Shown here in pieces: positions 33,121 to 34,982 of a stretch of DNA of 34,982 nucleotides (positions within the stretch are counted from its first letter, which is position 1; each line of letters starts with the position of its first letter). The position numbers and the translations under genes were made by a program. Below the pieces are notes generated by a model. It saw only the letters and a program-made list of their open reading frames with translations, was not told where the DNA came from and searched no databases. The DNA comes from Deltaproteobacteria bacterium (GTDB lineage: Bacteria > Desulfobacterota > Syntrophia > Syntrophales > UBA6807): NCBI GenBank assembly GCA_011056835.1, contig DSDU01000007.1, positions 1-34,982 on the forward strand, read 5' to 3'.

Positions 33121-34982
33121 TCAGTTTTCACTCAGCACGAACAGACTTTCAGGATCCAGAATAAGACCGGCATTCCCATCACCGAGTATTGCACCGCCTG
33201 ACACTCCCTTAATATCTTTCAAACCGTCCCCAAGCCCTTTTATGACGACTTCTTCCTTGCCGAGCACTTCATCGACCATCAAACACTTGGATCGATTCTC
33301 CGCCTCCACAACGACGACGAGCGCCTCCCATGGATTTTTATACGCAGATTCGATGTTAAAGATGTCATGGAGCCGCACCAACGGCAGCAGATTCCCCATA
33401 ACATTCAACATTTCACCCTTACCGACCACATTGTTGTAAGCGGTATTGAGCGGACGAAGAAGTTGGCGTATTGCCGTCGCAGGGATAATATATTTTTCCT
33501 GTCCCACTCTGACAATCATTCCATCAATGATTGCCATTGTCAGAGGGAAATGTGTCGCAAATGTGGTACCCTTTCCTTCTGTGCTGCTGATTTCTATCTT
33601 CCCACGCAATTTTTCCACTGCCTGCTTCACCACATCCATGCCGACTCCACGGCCGGAAACGTCGGTAACTTTTTCTGCGGTAGAAAATCCCGGATGAAAT
33701 ATGAGCTTAAATATTTCATGATCCGACATGTTGTCTGCACTTTTAATCAGACCCTTTTCAATGGCTTTCTTCGCCAGCTTGTCTCTTTTAAGTCCCCTGC
33801 CGTCATCGGTAATCTCAATAACTATGTTGCCACCTTTGTGATATGCTCTCAACCCAATAAGGCCTTTTTCCGGCTTTCCTGATTTAATTCGTTCATCGGG
33901 AGTTTCGATACCGTGATCTACCGAATTTCTGATCATATGGACCAGGGGATTGTAGATCTCTTCGACCATGTTTCGATCGATTTCTGTTTCCTCTCCGGAG
34001 AGATTGATGGTCACATTCTTTCCCACATTTTTCGTAAGATCCCTGACGAGACGTGCCATACGCTGAAATGTCTGTTTAATCGGAATCATCCGCAAGCTTG
34101 TTGATGTTCTCTGAAGTTCCGATGTAATGCTGGCCAGCTGCGAAATATCACTGACAAGCTTGCGGTCGGAACTCTTAAGAATGGTCTGATTCTGCTTGAT
34201 CATCGCCTGCGTGATGACCAGTTCTCCGATCATGTCGATAAGGTCGTCCAGTTTCTTCACATCAACCCGGATCGTGTTGGTTGCCGTTGTCTGCTGAACC
34301 TGCTTCCTCAATGCCTTCGAAACCTGCTTCGGCGTTACCTTGCCGTCTTCTATCAGCTTTTCTCCGATCCTCTTCGTCGTCGATTTTGCGGGATCATGCA
34401 GTGTCTCCTCAAGGAGATCCTCAGAGATGGCGCCGTCCTGAATAAGAATGGCTCCCAATTTTTTTATTTCTCCATCGTCATCGACGGACCTGTCAATGTT
34501 TTGAATCCGACTCTGCAATTCTGCAGTATCGGGCCGCAACGGATGACTCCGGGTTCCCTCCAGAACTTCCTTCAGACTCTCGATCATATCCTTCAGGACA
34601 TCGGCGCCATCAAGAATAATGTCGATGAGTGCTGAATTGACGGGCAATTCTCCGCTTCGTACCCTGTCAAGAAGCGTCTCAAGATTATGGGCGAGTTCGC
34701 GTATTTCCTTCAAATCGAGAAAACTTGCCACACCCTTTATAGAATGAAACGGTCTGAAAACAGCATTGATATAGTCTTTATCTTCGGGGCTCTGTTCGAG
34801 ATTCAATACATTGACTTCAATTTCACTGATATACTCCAGACCTTCGGTTATAAAATCTATCAAAAGCGATTCATCCTGCACCTCAAATCGATCATCTTCC
34901 TGCTCCTCCTCAGGTATCACATCCGTGACGGGAATTTGATAGGCTTCCGAACTGATCGCTTCTGCGACACCGGTTAAGGCTG
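33121..34982 (-). CDS. cheA: CheA, chemotaxis histidine kinase (5' end cut off)
   Basis: The frame is open to the right edge, so the true start lies outside; the track's GTG at 34920 is not shown to be the start. Visible parts in order are a histidine phosphotransfer domain with His59 (FRPFHSIKGVASFLDLKEI, counted from that GTG), a linker, a pair of MshEN-like motifs (about residues 155-205), a dimerisation helix pair (IGELVITQAMIKQNQ), a HATPase domain with the N box (HMIRNSVDHGIE), ITDDGRGL and GRGVGMDVV, and a C-terminal CheW-like domain. A P2 CheY-binding domain is not evident. CheA phosphorylates CheY downstream. Twenty further in-frame codons precede the GTG. Confidence 0.95.
   Translation of the reverse strand, partial: ALTGVAEAISSEAYQIPVTDVIPEEEQEDDRFEVQDESLLIDFITEGLEYISEIEVNVLNLEQSPEDKDYINAVFRPFHSIKGVASFLDLKEIRELAHNLETLLDRVRSGELPVNSALIDIILDGADVLKDMIESLKEVLEGTRSHPLRPDTAELQSRIQNIDRSVDDDGEIKKLGAILIQDGAISEDLLEETLHDPAKSTTKRIGEKLIEDGKVTPKQVSKALRKQVQQTTATNTIRVDVKKLDDLIDMIGELVITQAMIKQNQTILKSSDRKLVSDISQLASITSELQRTSTSLRMIPIKQTFQRMARLVRDLTKNVGKNVTINLSGEETEIDRNMVEEIYNPLVHMIRNSVDHGIETPDERIKSGKPEKGLIGLRAYHKGGNIVIEITDDGRGLKRDKLAKKAIEKGLIKSADNMSDHEIFKLIFHPGFSTAEKVTDVSGRGVGMDVVKQAVEKLRGKIEISSTEGKGTTFATHFPLTMAIIDGMIVRVGQEKYIIPATAIRQLLRPLNTAYNNVVGKGEMLNVMGNLLPLVRLHDIFNIESAYKNPWEALVVVVEAENRSKCLMVDEVLGKEEVVIKGLGDGLKDIKGVSGGAILGDGNAGLILDPESLFVLSEN

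Overview
The window is a bacterial flagellar and chemotaxis locus. The organism looks like a Gram-negative Desulfobacterota or other deltaproteobacterium, perhaps Syntrophia-like. The grounds are sigma-54 (-24/-12) promoters, two NtrC-class activators, a CheX phosphatase beside a chemotaxis CheY, and a flgBC-fliEFGHIJ-motE-fliK-flgDE-motAB-fliLMNOPQR gene order. The taxon is inferred from gene content only. No rRNA, tRNA, insertion sequence, integrase or CRISPR array was seen.

Layout, mostly on the minus strand, read right to left. Bases 32170-34982 hold cheA (cut by the window edge), cheY and cheX. Bases 24401-31725 are an accessory signalling block on both strands: two single-domain receiver proteins converging on each other, a large membrane-anchored class III nucleotide cyclase with a CCHC zinc-knuckle motif, a PilZ protein, a REC-GAF-HD-GYP c-di-GMP phosphodiesterase and a small protein of unknown function. 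Bases 18419-24269 carry two sigma-54 activators (an FlrA/FleQ-like one and an FlrC/FleR-like one) on either side of a SPOR-TPR envelope protein. Bases 11287-18359 run flgB, flgC, fliE, fliF, fliG, fliH, fliI, fliJ, motE (rod, MS ring, switch and export ATPase). Bases 6646-10614 are fliK-flgD-flgE (hook length control, hook cap, hook). Bases 1-5868 are motA, an unusual MotB paralogue, motB, fliL, fliM, fliN, fliO, fliP, fliQ and the start of fliR (stator, C-ring, export gate).

Regulation: four good -24/-12 elements were found by reading the sequence, upstream of the SPOR-TPR gene, flgB, fliK and the PilZ gene. Each has GG-N10-GC spacing and sits a short distance before a start codon. The fliK element implies that translation starts about 27 bases downstream of the longest-ORF start. 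Together with the two activators, this suggests a locally encoded sigma-54 cascade that controls basal body, hook and a c-di-GMP effector.

Points most worth a second look are the MotB paralogue whose proton-carrying Asp position is Ser, the cyclase with a retroviral-type CCHC knuckle and C-terminal membrane segments, CheA with a pair of MshEN-like motifs between its Hpt and dimerisation regions, and a PilZ domain apparently split by a helical insertion.
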